Counted from the stretch's first letter, positions 21,687 through 33,962 are shown. The stretch: DNA of 64,000 nucleotides from Flammulina velutipes (GCA_011800155.1 CM022371.1:2852001-2916000); one strand, 5' to 3'. Translations and numbers: made by a program. Notes: a model not told the origin generated them from the sequence alone.

Positions 21687-22723
21687 ATGATCGCTTCAAG
21701 CCCTTCTGTCTGGTTCGAGGACGGCAACATCGTACTCATCGTCGAAACTACCGCCTTTAAAGTGCACCGCGGCCAGCTTGCTCGACATTCGGAGATCTTC
21801 TTGGGCATGTTCAGCTTGCCTCCGCCTTTAGGCTCAATCGAAGAATACGATGGTTGTCACTGCGTGCAAATGTACGGCGATTCAGCTCGTGACTGGCGTT
21901 ATTTCCTGGGGGCAATATATGACGGATTGTACGTGTCAATCACACTCTTCAGGATGGCTCTAATCGTCTAGTGTGATTTAGATACTTCAAAAACCCTCGT
22001 CAGAACGATTTCACGCTCGTCTCTTCCGTACTTCGCTTATCTACCAAGTACTTCGTTGAACCACTACGTCTTCGCTGTCTCGCCCGTCTTGAAATCGACT
22101 ACCCGAGCACCCTCGAAGCTTGGGATCAACGGGAACAGGAAGCTACGAACGAAGACAGCTATTATACCCCTCGCGCCCTATATGCGCATCCTATACCTGT
22201 CATCCAGTTATCTTTGGAGCTTGGTATTCCTCATTTCTTACCTGCCGCCTTTTATGACCTTTCTCGCTATGGTCCAAGCAAGATTGTCGAAGGAGCCAAA
22301 ATCCAGGAGGATGAAGTTATCACTCTCTCCCTGCCTCTCATTTCTCGCACATGCCGCGGACGTCAACTCGCCCAAGAGTTTCTGGCACATTTTGTCCTCC
22401 TCAAACGCTCTCCTTCCCAAGCATGCTCTTCACGTGCACGCTGCGCTCAGTCTCTTTACTACATCAAGCTCAATCTACTTCGCGCCATCGATGGACTTGC
22501 TGCTGGTCGAGACGCTGATCCGCTTTTCACGCTCCTTCAAGCAGTGGAGATGCTGGATAGAGACGATTTCGAGACGGCGTCAGGGAACGCAAAGAGTGGT
22601 TTGAACATATGCGAGCATTGCAAGATTATGTTCACTGAGGAATGTTCCCAGAAGAGGGCGGAGACCTGGCAGAGTATACCTCAGTGGTTTAATTTTGCGT
22701 TCGGCGATGAACAGGACTGTTAG
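21687..22723 (+). CDS. BTB/POZ domain protein
   Basis: Two exons (21687-21928 and 21982-22723) give 327 aa. The N-terminal BTB/POZ is SPSVWFEDGNIVLIVETTAFKVHRG, then QLARHSEIFLGMFSLPPP ... VQMYGDSARDWRYFLGAIYDGL|YF. The intron (gtacgt...tttag) falls in the BTB core. The rest is the helical region usual in mushroom BTB proteins (VLRLSTKYFVEPLRLRCLARL; SLELGIPHFLPAAFYDLSRYG). It ends in a Cys-containing segment, LNICEHCKIMFTEECSQKR. Such proteins can be CUL3 adaptors. In Agaricomycetes the family is large and mostly uncharacterised. Confidence 0.85.
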
Positions 22724-22892
22724 CTATCTTTACAGTGCATATATCGTTTTTCTTACTAGCACGCTCTCTCGCATACCACACTATCTTCCAAATTACCTGT
22801 TCCTTCGACGTTAAACCGAAGTCGCGCGCGCAGCACGTGGTAATGACGACACGCGTGTCGCAGACAACTCAGACACTTAGCTTTCGACCATC

Positions 22893-24101
22893 ATGTCTGC
22901 GTCTATCTCTAGTGGACCCGAAGCACAGAACTCACTATTTGGAGACTCCTCTATAGCTCTGAATGATACTCCCAGTCAACTGCAAAGAGCGACAGTTCGC
23001 ATGCAATTTCCGCCTTCCTACATCGTCGTTGGCGCCTACAGACTATTCTCTGACAAGACGCTGTACAAACCTGTCTGGGAGAAGACCAAACACGGAACAC
23101 AACGAGGAACTGCTGTCGCATTGGTCTGGGTGTGTATTCTGTGCAGGTTTTCGCCACTACTGTGCTAACTGCGCTGGCAGGGAGTATTGACCTTTAGCCT
23201 TCAAAAGAAATTCATCCAGTACTTCATGGCCAAGTGAGCATCATATCCAAGCGTTTTTACGCGTCTGACGATGTCTCTCAGCTCTCCTCGCGTAACCGGG
23301 CTGAGTGATGGTACAGTGTTTGGGTATAAAATTCCGTTTGATCTGTACACCTGTGCGTTCAGTGTATTTGCCTCCCGTTCATCGGACTTTGACCGTTGAA
23401 TCTAGATGCTACTTTCATGTTCGTCGCCGGTCAGGCTACCATGCTACTCAAATTTTTCCTCTCCCGAAACATGCGTGTGGCTCGAGACAGAGCGTGGGAC
23501 CAGGCAGTCGCCTCCCGCGGAAAGGGCCCGGACTTCTGGCAGCCTTATGTCGAGGAATGGGATAACCCACCTGTGGTCAAGAAATCATGGTCAGAAAAGT
23601 TGGTTGGGGGCTGGTTTACCGCTTTCGTGATCAAGAAAGGTGGGTCTCGATATGACTTTGCCGCCTAAGGCTGACTTCTTTGATTTCTAGTCTTGTTATT
23701 GCCGTTCAGCTTTATACCCTTCTTTGGGTTGGTAATCTCAGCGTGGTTCAAGGGCCTCGGCACGAGTCATGTATTGCATCGCCGGTACTTCGAGGCGAAG
23801 AAGATGTCTCCGCAGCAGGTGGCTGTATACATGGAGGAGCGAAAATGGGAATACAGGAGTAAGCTTGATCCACGAAGATAAAGGTATTGTTAACGATGTT
23901 GCTCCAGCTTTTGGTTTTGCAGCGGCGCTTCTCGAAGGACTCCCAATTGTTGGACTCATTTTCACCGTATCTAACAGGATTGGCGCTGCTATGTGGGCTC
24001 ACGGTATGTTTTCCTCTCCGCTGCGATGTTAGCGTGGTAATAACCTTTCATCAGACCTAGAGAAGAGACAACACTTCTTTGCATCTAAGAAACTGCAGTA
24101 A
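22893..24101 (+). CDS. EI24/RRT8-like multi-pass membrane protein
   Basis: Six or seven short exons starting MSASISSGPEAQNS at 22893. Segments in order: QFPPSYIVVGAYRLFSDKTLYKPVW, GVLTFSLQKKFIQYFMA, SPRVTGLSDGTVFG, TFMFVAGQATMLLKFFLSRNMRVARDRAWDQAVASRGKG, VLLLPFSFIPFFGLVISAWFKGLGTSHVLH, KMSPQQVAVYMEERKWEYR, and AFGFAAALLEGLPIVGLIFTVSNRIGAAMWAHD followed by LEKRQHFFASKKLQ. Several hydrophobic stretches and the closing SNRIGAAMWA...LEKRQH motif fit the fungal EI24/CysZ-like group that includes yeast RRT8/LDS, which are linked to lipid droplets and spore wall. The role here is inference. Borders of two internal introns are approximate. Confidence 0.7.
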
Positions 24102-25250
24102 GCGGGGCCCGTAAAATCATCCACAAGGACTTGTAAATCATCTTGAACTAAACGTGTGTGTTCCCAAGTATTGGTAGATATTTACCATTAATGAACACAC
24201 ACCTGTTGTTGTATAGGCGCAGTTTCCGAGTTGAAATGCTGAAGAGCCACGAGCGCTACCATCTCTGTGTTAATCTCATCCTCTGGTCGTTCCTACGGAT
24301 GAGGCTGCCTCGTATACGGTGGCGAGTGGGTCACTCACCTATGACGCATACCTATGCTATCGAAACAAAACATCGTACCCACTGACCCTTGACTCGTTCA
24401 CCATTGAACGGGTACCTTTCTCTTGCCGAGGACGCCCAGCAGCTCCCACATGAACTATTTTTGCACTTCAGGTTATCACCATCCCCACCATGTTCCTAAG
24501 GGCTTGAGCTCGGCGCCTCACAAACCTGTACAACTCCCCGTCTTCTGACTGAAGCTATCAATTGCATGAATACCGGAGGTATCTCTAAGCAGTGTTCGGA
24601 ACTGGGGGTGGATGTCTGATTGAAATTCGGGCAGCTCGCCTGGAACAATACTACTGATCTTAGAAAGGTACGTCAAAGCCACATACCTGCATCTATCTGC
24701 ATTTGCGATGTTCATGATTACTCTGACAGACACAATTCACCCAAGCGATAGTCTCCAAGATAGTGTACCGCTGTTCGGCTCGAATGTCAGGCTGTCTACT
24801 CCGAGCTCGACGTCTGCCAGACTTGGGCGGAAGGCAATACGACCTGGAAGCGGTCAAACTACGGTTCTATCTCGTTAATTCAATCCTTCGACCACGTTAT
24901 CTTGCCTTTGCGCCGCTTCCTAAAATACGACTAAGCCTCCATGGTCTTAACTTCTCCATCGATGTCGTGCTGAAACTTGACGTATCGTTCCCCTGCAATA
25001 TCGCATAGAACGAATCATCTAGTCACGGGCTCGTACTTCTCGGGGATAGATTGCGCATACAAAAGCAGCGGTGAATTGCAAAACCTAGTGCCGTTAGTCC
25101 CCAGCCAAGACGCGTCCCATTGTCCATTTATACTCCAACGTTGTTTCAAGACTCTGATCACCTTCATGTCGAAATACTACGCTGCGGGATTCACATCCCC
25201 CACCCTCAATAACCGGGATAACCTCAGCTCCAAGACCGTCAACATTAAAG
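24102..25250. other. Stretch without a supported gene
   Basis: About 1.15 kb. The frames at 24158-24385, 24518-24733 and 24763-25008 are short, with no family motif and no clear splice joins. Fragments such as DVELGVDSLTFEPNSG on the minus strand vaguely recall LRR-like F-box tails, so a decayed F-box gene is possible but unproven. Confidence 0.35.
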
Positions 25251-25964
25251 ATGGACATGGTTTGCAACTCTTTCCGCCTACGTGTTCATCGCGTACTAAC
25301 TTACCTCGACACTCTTCTCATAGCTCTCGCCATTTCATCTATAGTCATATCCCACAACGTCCTTCGCCGCCACCTATTCAACGTTATCACCAAGGCGCCT
25401 GCTATACCGGCGTCCAACCAACCAGCCTTCCTCAAGTACGCCAAGTTCGCCGCATGGCATCTCCGGACATACCTCGCAGCCACCTCTTCTTTGTTTGGAG
25501 AGGAATACGACGAAGATTACACGGTCCTTCCCTACGTCGAAGATCTTGAACACCAGCTTGCCATTGCGCCCGTTGAGGATGAACGCAACTGCTCTCCTAT
25601 GGATACCGACGAGTGGACGGGTGGGGATATCGCTCTTGCCGCGGAGAGGCTGTGTGATGTTCTGTACCCGTTGTTGGATGAGCGGGAGGAGGCGATGGGG
25701 ATGGGGACGTCCGGTCGGCTCGTTGATATCTTCGCGTGCTTGAAGACGGAGGCGAAGGATGGGAAAGGCCGGATTGGAGAAGGATATGCGATGGCTATGA
25801 TGGAGGCACATATGACCAAAGGGGAGAAGAGCCTCGTTGGATCGGGTATGGGGAGATTAGCTGGGGGAGTCGTGTACGCCAGGTTTGTTTATATTTTTGT
25901 TCGCCTCTCTATATCTACTTGTTGGCTGATTCTCACTCGTAGGTGGACGAAGTTTGCCAAGTGA
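25251..25964 (+). CDS. Unknown fungal protein, about 220-237 aa
   Basis: No family recognised. The frame opens MDMVCNSFRLRVHRVLTYLDTLL and contains SHNVLRRHLFNVITKAP, KYAKFAAWHLRTYLAATSSLFGEEYDED, DEWTGGDIALAAERLCDVLYPLLDEREEAM and GEKSLVGSGMGRLAGGVVYAR. A likely 60-nt intron (gtttgt...ctcgtag) then joins ...YAR to WTKFAK and the stop at 25962-25964. The intron is a multiple of three, so retention is also readable. Predicted mostly helical and soluble. The true start could be upstream or one of the internal ATGs. Base composition changes sharply near 25.6 kb, C-rich before and G-rich after. Confidence 0.55.
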   Translation: MDMVCNSFRLRVHRVLTYLDTLLIALAISSIVISHNVLRRHLFNVITKAPAIPASNQPAFLKYAKFAAWHLRTYLAATSSLFGEEYDEDYTVLPYVEDLEHQLAIAPVEDERNCSPMDTDEWTGGDIALAAERLCDVLYPLLDEREEAMGMGTSGRLVDIFACLKTEAKDGKGRIGEGYAMAMMEAHMTKGEKSLVGSGMGRLAGGVVYARFVYIFVRLSISTCWLILTRRWTKFAK

Positions 25965-26144
25965 GAATGGATGGAGTTTACGAGACTGTCAAGTACAAGT
26001 ATTTCCAGCAATGTCTAACGGTATTCATTGTTTTCATGCAAGTAGTATTGATTGTGTGTACAGAGAACACACGTGTGTTAAGTCGAGTTGAGCGCTGACT
26101 GTACAAATAATTGAACGAAATAAATTTACGCCACATTCCTTTAT

Positions 26145-28671
26145 TCAAGGCTCATTCGTCACGGATACGTCAAATCCTTCGTCTAGAGGCTGCGCAACGT
26201 AACAGAAAGACCATTTGTAGTGATCCGAGCCAATATGGGGTCGGTAGTGGTTGTAGACAGGCTCATTGTGGGGTGTTAAGATTCCGTGGCTGCCATGTCC
26301 GTCAGTTCTTAGCAAGGGACTTAGGTGAGACGACATACGCGGTTAAGAGATGTTCTTTCATTTCTTCTCGAACGTATTTGTTCTCATGGTCGCAATGAAG
26401 ACACATCACAACGTATGACTTTCGGTCCTTATGCCCACCGAAACTGCGGCGCAAATCCCTAGACCTTACAGCTTTGAGAAGGCTGATATCTTGGAGAATC
26501 GCCCATGATGGTACCGAATCTTTCTTAGACTCGTCATGGATAACATGTGGAATGGCCTTTTGGGATAGAAATTAGCGGGAATCTTGAAGATAAAGTGTAT
26601 ACGCACGGCAGCATCATTCCATCGCATAGCAAATGTTGATGGGTTGGAGCGGCGGGAGGCTCGTTCATCAGGTTTTCGCCACTTTCCCGCTTTGCTACAC
26701 GGAACGCAGTAGAGGAATACATCCAGCTTGTCCATCGCTCTCGTGGTCGCAGATATTGGATCGAGTCCGCATGCAATGATGACCCTCTCTAGCTGCCTCC
26801 TCGTCCACTCGTAAGGGACACGATAAAAGGACTTAATAGAACTGGACCGTTCGAGGTCTGCTGCTTCACGTTCCGCAACGCGAGAGCGGTAACACAAGTG
26901 TACGAGGACATTTGGGTAGTTGACGAGAACAGAGCAAGTTTCGCACTGGAAAGTGTTCATGGCCAGGTTCAGTTCGTCGGATTGCCCAGATTCAACTAGC
27001 ATTTCCTTGAGTGTTTCTTCGTGGGATCTGCGCCATTCATCGCCGATTGTATCGAACTGCTGAAATACCTTGTCTATTTGGGCTGGCTCGATTACTTCGT
27101 CCAGAGGTGTGTCGAAGATGAGTTCCTTGAATGGCGTGTATCGAACAACGTCATTGCTTGGAGGGACCCCAGGAAAGGTTGAGAGAGGCTCGACTAGGCT
27201 CTGGTACTTTTCAGAGAAGAGTCGAAGACGTTCATTGACAACTTTGTCACGAGACTTTTTCTGGATTTCCGCTCTTCTCTTTTCGAGGTGCTTGATTAGC
27301 TTAGGTTGCATATCTTCCCATGCTGCGTGGTAGGTCAGTCAGATAGATGGTCAGAGTCGTCGGGATATTCCACCTTTGTCGGTTAGCACTTTTGGTTGAT
27401 CCACCAGCTCGTCAGACAAGATCTCCCGTGTTACGAGTCCATATGCCAGCTCTTCCTTCCAGCCTGCCGCGCAGAGGCGATCGATAACGCTGTGCTCATA
27501 AGTATGTTACGCCTCGATTGAAAACTAAACGCTTACGTGCGCTTCCGCTCTCGACGAAGAGATCCCAGCTCTTTATACCGCCTTTCATGCATATAGTGAA
27601 CAAATTGGTCTAGCGCTCGGCAAAGCTACGAGTCTTGTTAGTCGAACCACATTGATCTATATGGCTCGCTACCTGCCTTTACACCATCCTCGGACTCGGC
27701 CCTTTTTTCGTTTAGCCATTCTTGGATTTTGGTATCGTCTCCGGCTTGTTTGAGCTCCTCCAGCTGTGCCACCAACTCGTCGGCGCCATTCAGATACCAC
27801 ACATCTATACAACCGAGTCATTGTCAATGAACCAAGAGGATATAGGAACGATAGACGAACAAGCTGCAGAGTGACTGATATCCTTTCTCCTCCCCCAGCC
27901 ATGTGTAAAGAACTTTGGATTGACATGGCGAGAGGCTTCCTCGAGAATCGGGTCTACCCAACTTGGCATTGCAAAGGATGTGCTGCAACATCGACGTCAA
28001 ATCCAATTCACGGGTCAAGGAATTACACGCACATTTCTTCATCATCGAAGCACCTCCCACACAGACGTACCTTTGCCGCCCACAACACAGTTTTCGCCGA
28101 GGGCTGGTCACATTCCTGCAACAAAAAGGCGTGGGGTAATGTAAAATCTTACGCTGAGATGAAAAGATAGCTGGACGTACATGACAATGCGTATCGAACA
28201 CCAGGTTTATGTATTCATACTCTGTGAAACCTCTAGGAAGAGGAGGCAGCTGTGGCTCCTGGATCGTTCTCGCTTGTCGCCAAATAGACAAATAGGCATC
28301 ATCCAGCAAGAAAGCCTCAAGATCTCTAGAGGTCTTGGTGAGGGAGAGGAGGTCCTTTGGAGAAAGATGTGATAGAATCTAAGTATATATCGCGTGAGTA
28401 GAGAACTTGGCAATACAAGAAGGCCAAATACCTCGCAAAGAATATCCACTGGAACGTCTGCAACACGTTCCAATATCCCACGTTTCTTCTGCTTCTGAGC
28501 CTCAAGAATATTTAGCGGACCATCGTCATGAGCAACCTTCTGCCGTTTGCTTCCTAAAACAGTGACAGAATTGTCAGCTTGCGCCTCTTCGAGATCAGGA
28601 TACTAACCTTTCATCGTGACTTTCTTAGGCGCTTCCTCGATGATAGCCTTCTTAGCGCGTTTTTGTGTCAT
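26145..28671 (-). CDS. F-box protein with C-terminal Cys-pair/zinc-finger-like motifs (family member 1)
   Basis: Multi-exon gene starting MTQKRAKKAIIEE at 28669-28671. The basic N-terminus is followed by the F-box (ERVADVPVDILCE|ILSHLSPKDLLSLTKTSRDLEAFLLDDAYLSIW). PPLPRGFTEYEYINLVFDTHCH and Cys-rich ECDQPSAKTVLW ... VRLCGRCFDD come next, then VWYLNGADELVAQLEELK and a long helical region. FQCETCSVLVNYPNVLVHLCYRSR follows, and the closing motif is VMCLHCDHENKYVREEMKEHLLTAH, which resembles a C2H2/C2HC finger interrupted by an intron at the His. The end is DEGFDVSVTNEP (stop 26145-26147). One intron has a GC donor after DGVK. All exons join in frame by canonical sites, so it looks intact. Probably an SCF adaptor; the target is unknown. 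Confidence 0.75.
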
Positions 28672-28728
28672 AAGAAGAGGACGTTGGTAGGACAAGAGAG
28701 GAGTCAGATCGACACGACGTAAGTACGG

Positions 28729-28736
28729 TCATGTGA
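28729..28736. promoter_or_regulatory. E-box-like TCACATGA element, member 1
   Basis: GGCGATCACATGACC on the minus strand, 58 bp before the member 1 start. The core TCACATGA recurs upstream of members 2 and 3 (31578-31585 and 39649-39656). Confidence 0.45.
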
Positions 28737-28929
28737 TCGCCATTCGGCCCCGGTGTTGATTCTTGAAAGGGCGGGGTGCCGGCTTTGGTTTTCTGTCGCC
28801 TTAACGGATAGGCAAATGGGAAGCGAGACAGCATTGAAATGACTGGAGCGACACGTGGAGAATCGCAGCGTGGGAGATTCAGAGGTCGTGAAATACATTA
28901 TATACTCAAATTTATTACGCCACATCCAT

Positions 28930-31493
28930 TCACGACCTGTGTGACACGGTTACCTCGAACCCTCCTTTATCACAACTTTGTACAATATAACATGTAGGTT
29001 GTCTGTAGCACTTAGACGCCACATGAGGTCGATAGTGGCTGGTAACAGCCTGGTCAAGGGATATTGCAATATCATGACTACGGACAATTCAGCAAGTTAG
29101 TCGGAGAGCTCATGAGACGACGCACGCAGTTTGGAGATGCTCTCTCATCTCATCTTGAACATATCTTTGCTCATCGTCGCAATGAAGACACATAATGTTT
29201 TGATCTTCAGAGCCCTCAAGCCCTCCGAAGCGATGGCGTAAATCCTCCGCTCTCACAGCGCGAAGAAGGCCTCTGTCTGAGAGAATTTCCCAAGAGGGAG
29301 ACGAAGACTGGTCATGAGCAGGATGCGGAATGGCCTTTCGTGGATATTAGTGGCGGGATTTAAGCTAGAATTTAAACAAAGTATGGACGCACTGCAGCAT
29401 CATTCCATCGCATGGCGACTATCAGTTGGTTAGGACGGCGCGGAACTAGTGCATGAGGATCGTGATATCTATCCACCTTGCTGCAGGGGATGCAGTAAAG
29501 GAACACGTCCAGTTTGTCCATCTCCCTCGTCGTCGCAGACATTGGATCAAGCCCACACGCAATGATAATCCTCTCTAGGTGCCACCTGGTCCAATAATTG
29601 GGGACGTTATAGAATAACTTCAAAGAACTGGACCGCCCAAAGTCGGCTGAATCGCATGCCTCGATATGGGAGCGGTAACAGTGATGCACGAGGACATCGG
29701 GATAGTTCACGAGAGCGGAGCAATCATCACACTCGAATGCATTCATCGCCAGATTTAGATCGTCGGATTGCCCGGATTCAACGAGCATTGACTTGAGAGC
29801 TCCTTCGTGTATTCTGCGCCACTTTGCGCAGATCGAATCCCAATGCAATTGGAAGTCCAATTCCAGTCGATCTTTGAGAGTTCCTTGGTTTAGTGGGGTT
29901 TCGAAAATGGTGCTCTTGAATGGTGCGTAACGCAGGACGTCGTTTCTAGGAGGGAAGGGTGGGAGGAATGGGAGAGGCCCGACTAGCCTGTCGTATCTTT
30001 CTGAGAAGAGCGCAAGCCGTGCATCAAGGACATCGCCGTCCGACTTCATCTTGATTTGTGCTCGTATCTTCTTAAGATGTGAAGTTAGTCTAGGTTCTAT
30101 ATCTTTCCATGCTGCGTGATATGTCAGTCATGAGATAGATGATCAGAGTTGTCGGGAAATTGGTACCTTTGTCGGTGAGCACTTTTGGTTGGTCCACGAG
30201 CTCATTGAATTGAATTTCCCGTATTACGGATCCGTGTGCCAGTTCTTCCTCCCAACCCGCTGCGTTTAGACGCTCGAGCACGCTATACAAAATCAGTGTG
30301 CTACTACGTTACCTCGACAATCGGTTGAATACTTACCTGCGCTGTCGCTCTTGACGAAGGGATTGTAACTCGTCATACCGTCTGTTCTGCATGGAAATAG
30401 TGAACGTATTCAGCGCCTTGCAAAGCTGCACAACACGTTAGTCGTATATCAATGACTCTATGTACCCAGGTTAGTCACTTGCCTGTATGCCATCTTCAGC
30501 CTCTGACTTCTTCTCGCGAAGCCATTCCTGAATTTTGGCATCATCACCGGTCAGCTTCAACTCCTCCAGCTGTGCCATCAACTCGTCGGCACCGTTCAAG
30601 TACCATACATCTGTTCGACCCAGTCAGTGAACCGTAAAGATAAGGGAACAATAAAATGTACGAACGGGGTGTATCAGCGGAAATACTACTACTATCATCT
30701 CTCCAAATTGAAGCCCGGGCATTTCTCCTATACTTTGGGTTGACATGACAAGATACATCCATAAGAATCGGGTCCAGCCATCGCGGTGGCGTTGCGAAGG
30801 ATGTTCTATAGTAACACATAGTGTCAGGATTGAATATCGATGGAATACAAGAATCACACGTACATTGTTTTGTCCTCGAAGCAAATCCCGCATAAACGGA
30901 CTTTGGCCGCCCACAAGACATTTTTGGACAAGGGCTTCTTACATTCCTGCGACAAGTGAATATGGAATGGTATGAGATAAAAACATCCTGACGTACATGA
31001 CAATGTGTATCGAACACCAGATTTGCATACTCGTACTCTGTGAAGCCTCTTGGAAGAGGAGGCAGCTCTGGCTCGTGAACAGTTCTCGCATGTCGCCAGA
31101 TGAAAATATAAGTGTCATCCATCAAGAGCGCCTTGAGATCTCTAGAGGCTTTGGTGAGAGATAGGAGGTCCTTCGGGGAGAGATGTAATAGAATCTAAGT
31201 ACGAATGACCTGAATAAAAGAGGAAGGCATCATGGGAACTTGAAGGACATATACCTCGCAAAGGATATCCACTGGAACGTCCGCAATACGTTCCAATATC
31301 CCACGTTTCATCTGATTATGAGCTTCAGCAATATTTAGTGGAATCTCTTTATGAGTAGTCTTCTGTCGTTTCCTCCCTAACGTCGACAGAATCGTCAGAG
31401 ATATCTCTCAGATTGAGAATTATTCGAACCTTTCCCCGGTTCTTTCCTAGGCCCCTTCTTTACACTAGTCTTTCTGGCGCGTTTCTGTCCCAT
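28930..31493 (-). CDS. F-box protein with C-terminal Cys-pair/zinc-finger-like motifs (family member 2)
   Basis: Tandem neighbour of member 1, same strand, starting MGQKRARKTSVKKGPRK at 31491-31493. The F-box is ERIADVPVDILCE|ILLHLSPKDLLSLTKASRD, followed by PPLPRGFTEYEYANLVFDTHCH, ECKKPLSKNVLW, and VRLCGICFEDK. After these come VWYLNGADELMAQLEELKL, RLALFSERYDRLVG and FECDDCSALVNYPDVLVHHCYRSH. The finger-like end is MCLHCDDEQRYVQDEMREHLQTA|H, and the tail ends GGFEVTVSHRS (stop 28930-28932). The intron pattern matches members 1 and 4, including the GC-AG intron after DGIQ near 30481. No disabling change seen. The spacer between members 1 and 2 is 258 bp. Confidence 0.75.
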
Positions 31494-31577
31494 TTTGAGA
31501 GCACGGTGTGGCTTGACGATGATGGTAGAAGACAAAAAGAGAGTCAGGGAGGAACAATGGAGGTTTGAATGATCTAA

Positions 31578-31585
31578 TCATGTGA
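31578..31585. promoter_or_regulatory. E-box-like TCACATGA element, member 2
   Basis: GCGATCACATGATTAG on the minus strand, 85 bp before the member 2 start. The flanking GAAGCGAATT and CATTCAAACCTCCATTG blocks are shared with members 3 and 4. Confidence 0.45.
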
Positions 31586-31599
31586 TCGCAATTCGCTTC

Positions 31600-31990
31600 C
31601 GATCAGCTACCGCACGTGGCGTCCTCTTTTCCCCACGACTCTCGACGTCGCTCCGTTGTGGTTGACAGTGACGACCATGCATCGTTACGGCTAATGCTCG
31701 TACTTTCTGCGTTTCCAGCGCTATCCGAATGTTCCACAGTGAATGGGATCTATACTTGGATCTCAGCGAGATACCGGAAATGGTGCGTCGTTACATTTCC
31801 TTTGGGCTTCGTATTTTCTCACAGAATGTTACAGTTCAAGGCGAATGTGAATCATGTACGTTCCATCCCTCCATCCCCCCATGTATGATGTCCTAGTAAA
31901 AGGGTCGAGTCTCCTCCGTTCATCCCAAGTCCACACGAACCCTTCCCAACCCCCTGCGTCTAATCCCCAATACGTCTCCGCGCGATTCAC
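31600..31990 (-). pseudogene. Non-coding relic shared with 43.03-43.2 kb
   Basis: On the minus strand this segment aligns with 43030-43200 on the plus strand. Both contain ACGTATTGGGGATT followed by similar coding-like sense (TYWGLDA), and both contain GGAACATTCGG and CAGAAAGTA at matching spacing, upstream of an F-box family member. Frames are broken in both, so this is a decayed gene segment duplicated together with the F-box gene. Parent gene not recognised. Confidence 0.5.
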
Positions 31991-32717
31991 GAGGCGTATT
32001 GTAAGGCTGGACCGAGATCGTGCCGTATGGCCATGGACTCTTCATATATGGCCGACTTGCCCGCAGCGCAACGTCCTCGTCGGCAAAGGCGGAGTCCCAC
32101 ATTCTTCTCCCTTTGTGGTGGGTTGTGGAATGCCGGGGCGTGTTGGACACTTGGGATTCGAAAGAGGGGGCGCATGAGATCTCAGAACATGAGTCTGCCT
32201 TGGCGCAGCGCTGATTTTTTTCTTGCTCCTCCTCCTCACCGTTGGTCTGGTTTACTGATGGTTTCACAGAGCGACAGAGAACTGGATTTAGAGCTGCTTC
32301 GAGATGGGATAGATATAGACTGAGACTGAAAGAGAAGGGAAACCGGTTGGTCGTCGGTGGAGTTCATGGACATCAAGCCTCCGAGTCGACTCCGATAGTG
32401 GACCTCGTCGACGTTCCACGAGTTCTCACTTTCCACAACAGAATCGATTTCATTATGCCATCGCCATCGCCATCGCTCCCGCCAAGCAGCATGCTCTCAA
32501 AAGGCACAACATCGCCAAAACTTCCGATGCCGTTGCCACACCAACTCTTAATATTTCAGAAATCATGATGGAGGATCGGACTGGATTTCCCTCCCCCCCT
32601 TCTCTTCTCTTCTTGCTACGTATACGTCCCGGGCAGCGCCTGCTGCACGTTCTCCCTTTCCATAACCATATCTGTCCTCCCGTGCGGCGCACTGGACCTC
32701 AGACCAATACCACCCAC
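31991..32717. other. Stretch without a supported gene
   Basis: About 730 bp upstream of the DUF4203-like gene. Frames at 31920-32267 (-) and 32242-32568 (+) are open but have no motif. The last 250 bp are pyrimidine-rich and probably hold the promoter of the plus-strand gene. Confidence 0.4.
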
Positions 32718-33962
32718 ATGGCGGCTGCAGCCCGCCCGTCCAACCTGCTCCTCTCATTAATCCTCTCTCTCTATCTCTTAATGTCCGTGAACGCGTTATA
32801 TCTCCCCTCACCCTCGGTAGGAATGGTCGCTCGCAAGGTGGTGGTATCAACGCAGGCCGACGGGAACGTGACGGTGGTCGATTCGGATACGCGCGCTGCT
32901 GTCCCGCAGGGCCCTGCGTCAGACGGGTCGACGTCTCCATCTGCGGTGGTATGGATGGGGTTTTGCTTCGTGGTGGGGGTGCCGATGGCTGCTGCTGGTA
33001 TCAGAGGGTGGAGGCTCACCACCGGTGTCGGGGTGGGCATTAGCGCTGGGGTTTTGTGTGCGTCTTTCTCTTCTTTTATCCTTACTCCCTCCTCATGATG
33101 ATTGGATGTGGATAGCATGGGCAGCGATAATAAACAGCGTCAATGAAGAAGGGCTCCCGGACCTCATACTTACGGTGGTGGTGATGGCGTTCAGCTTCAT
33201 GGGCTTCGTGTTGGGTGTGTTCGAATTTGCGCGGATAGGCGCGATGGTGCTCTTATGCATTAATGGAGGCCTGGCGTTCGGGCTGCGTGTGGCGCTGATT
33301 AAGGAGGGGCTGCTCATCGATGATTCCGGGTTGTTCTTCTTGAATTGGCTGGTCGTGGGTGCGTTCGGGGGAATAATGGCGCTTACGATGATTTGGCACC
33401 AGAGGGCTATGCTGGTGCGTTTTAAATTCGTGACTATGAAATTTATTGACGATGTCGATGGGTAGTTACTCGCGTGTGCGAGTGTTGGGACATTTCTCGT
33501 GTTCCTTGGGGTGGACTTGTTGATGAACAAGGAGGAAGGGCTGAGTCGCGGGTTGAGGTTTATCTTTGATAGGAATTCGTCGCATTTGGTGGTACGTGCC
33601 CCTCCCTCATCCCCCTCATACACATCTCTTGACATTTTGGATAGGACATATTATCGAACGGGTACCGCCCGGCGTTCTCGACGAGGATAAACATCTACGT
33701 GTCGTTGGGAGTCACGTATGTCTCTTCTCCCTCTCCTTCTCCTCGTACTAACGCCAATTCCGGTTCTAGACCTATATTGGCTTATGCGCAACACCGTCTG
33801 TTCCGCGCACCGTTCAGACGGGGTCCACCACCCCCGTCCGACGCTGAGCTGTCTTTGAATTACCCTACGAACGTGACGGCCAACAGGATATCGGGGTACC
33901 TATCTGGAATCTGGGACCGGAAGAAGTTCCAGGATGCTAGTCCTAACCGATTCAGTCTATGA
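32718..33962 (+). CDS. DUF4203/TMEM198-like seven-TM membrane protein
   Basis: Five exons (32718-33057, 33116-33414, 33466-33591, 33645-33715, 33770-33962) give 342 aa. A signal peptide is seen at MAAAARPSNLLLSLILSLYLLMSVNA, then an extracellular Thr/Ser-rich stretch. Consecutive membrane spans follow: VVWMGFCFVVGVPMAAAGI, TTGVGVGISAGVL|SWAAI, LILTVVVMAFSFMGFVLGVF, MVLLCINGGLAFGL, FFLNWLVVGAFGGIMALTMI, and LLACASVGTFLVFLGVDLL. It ends in a basic C-terminal tail with PAFSTRINIYVSLGVTPILAYAQHRLF. This arrangement matches the DUF4203 (TMEM198/TM7SF3-like) domain. The start was chosen for the signal peptide; an upstream in-frame ATG at 32565 would add an unlikely leader. Function in fungi is unknown. 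Confidence 0.8.

Noticed and set aside
24763..25008. 81-aa plus-strand frame as an F-box tail
   Set aside because: No F-box, no LRR periodicity and stops in neighbouring frames.
32242..32568. 108-aa plus-strand frame before the DUF4203-like gene
   Set aside because: Not joined to the membrane protein, whose signal peptide gives a clear start at 32718.
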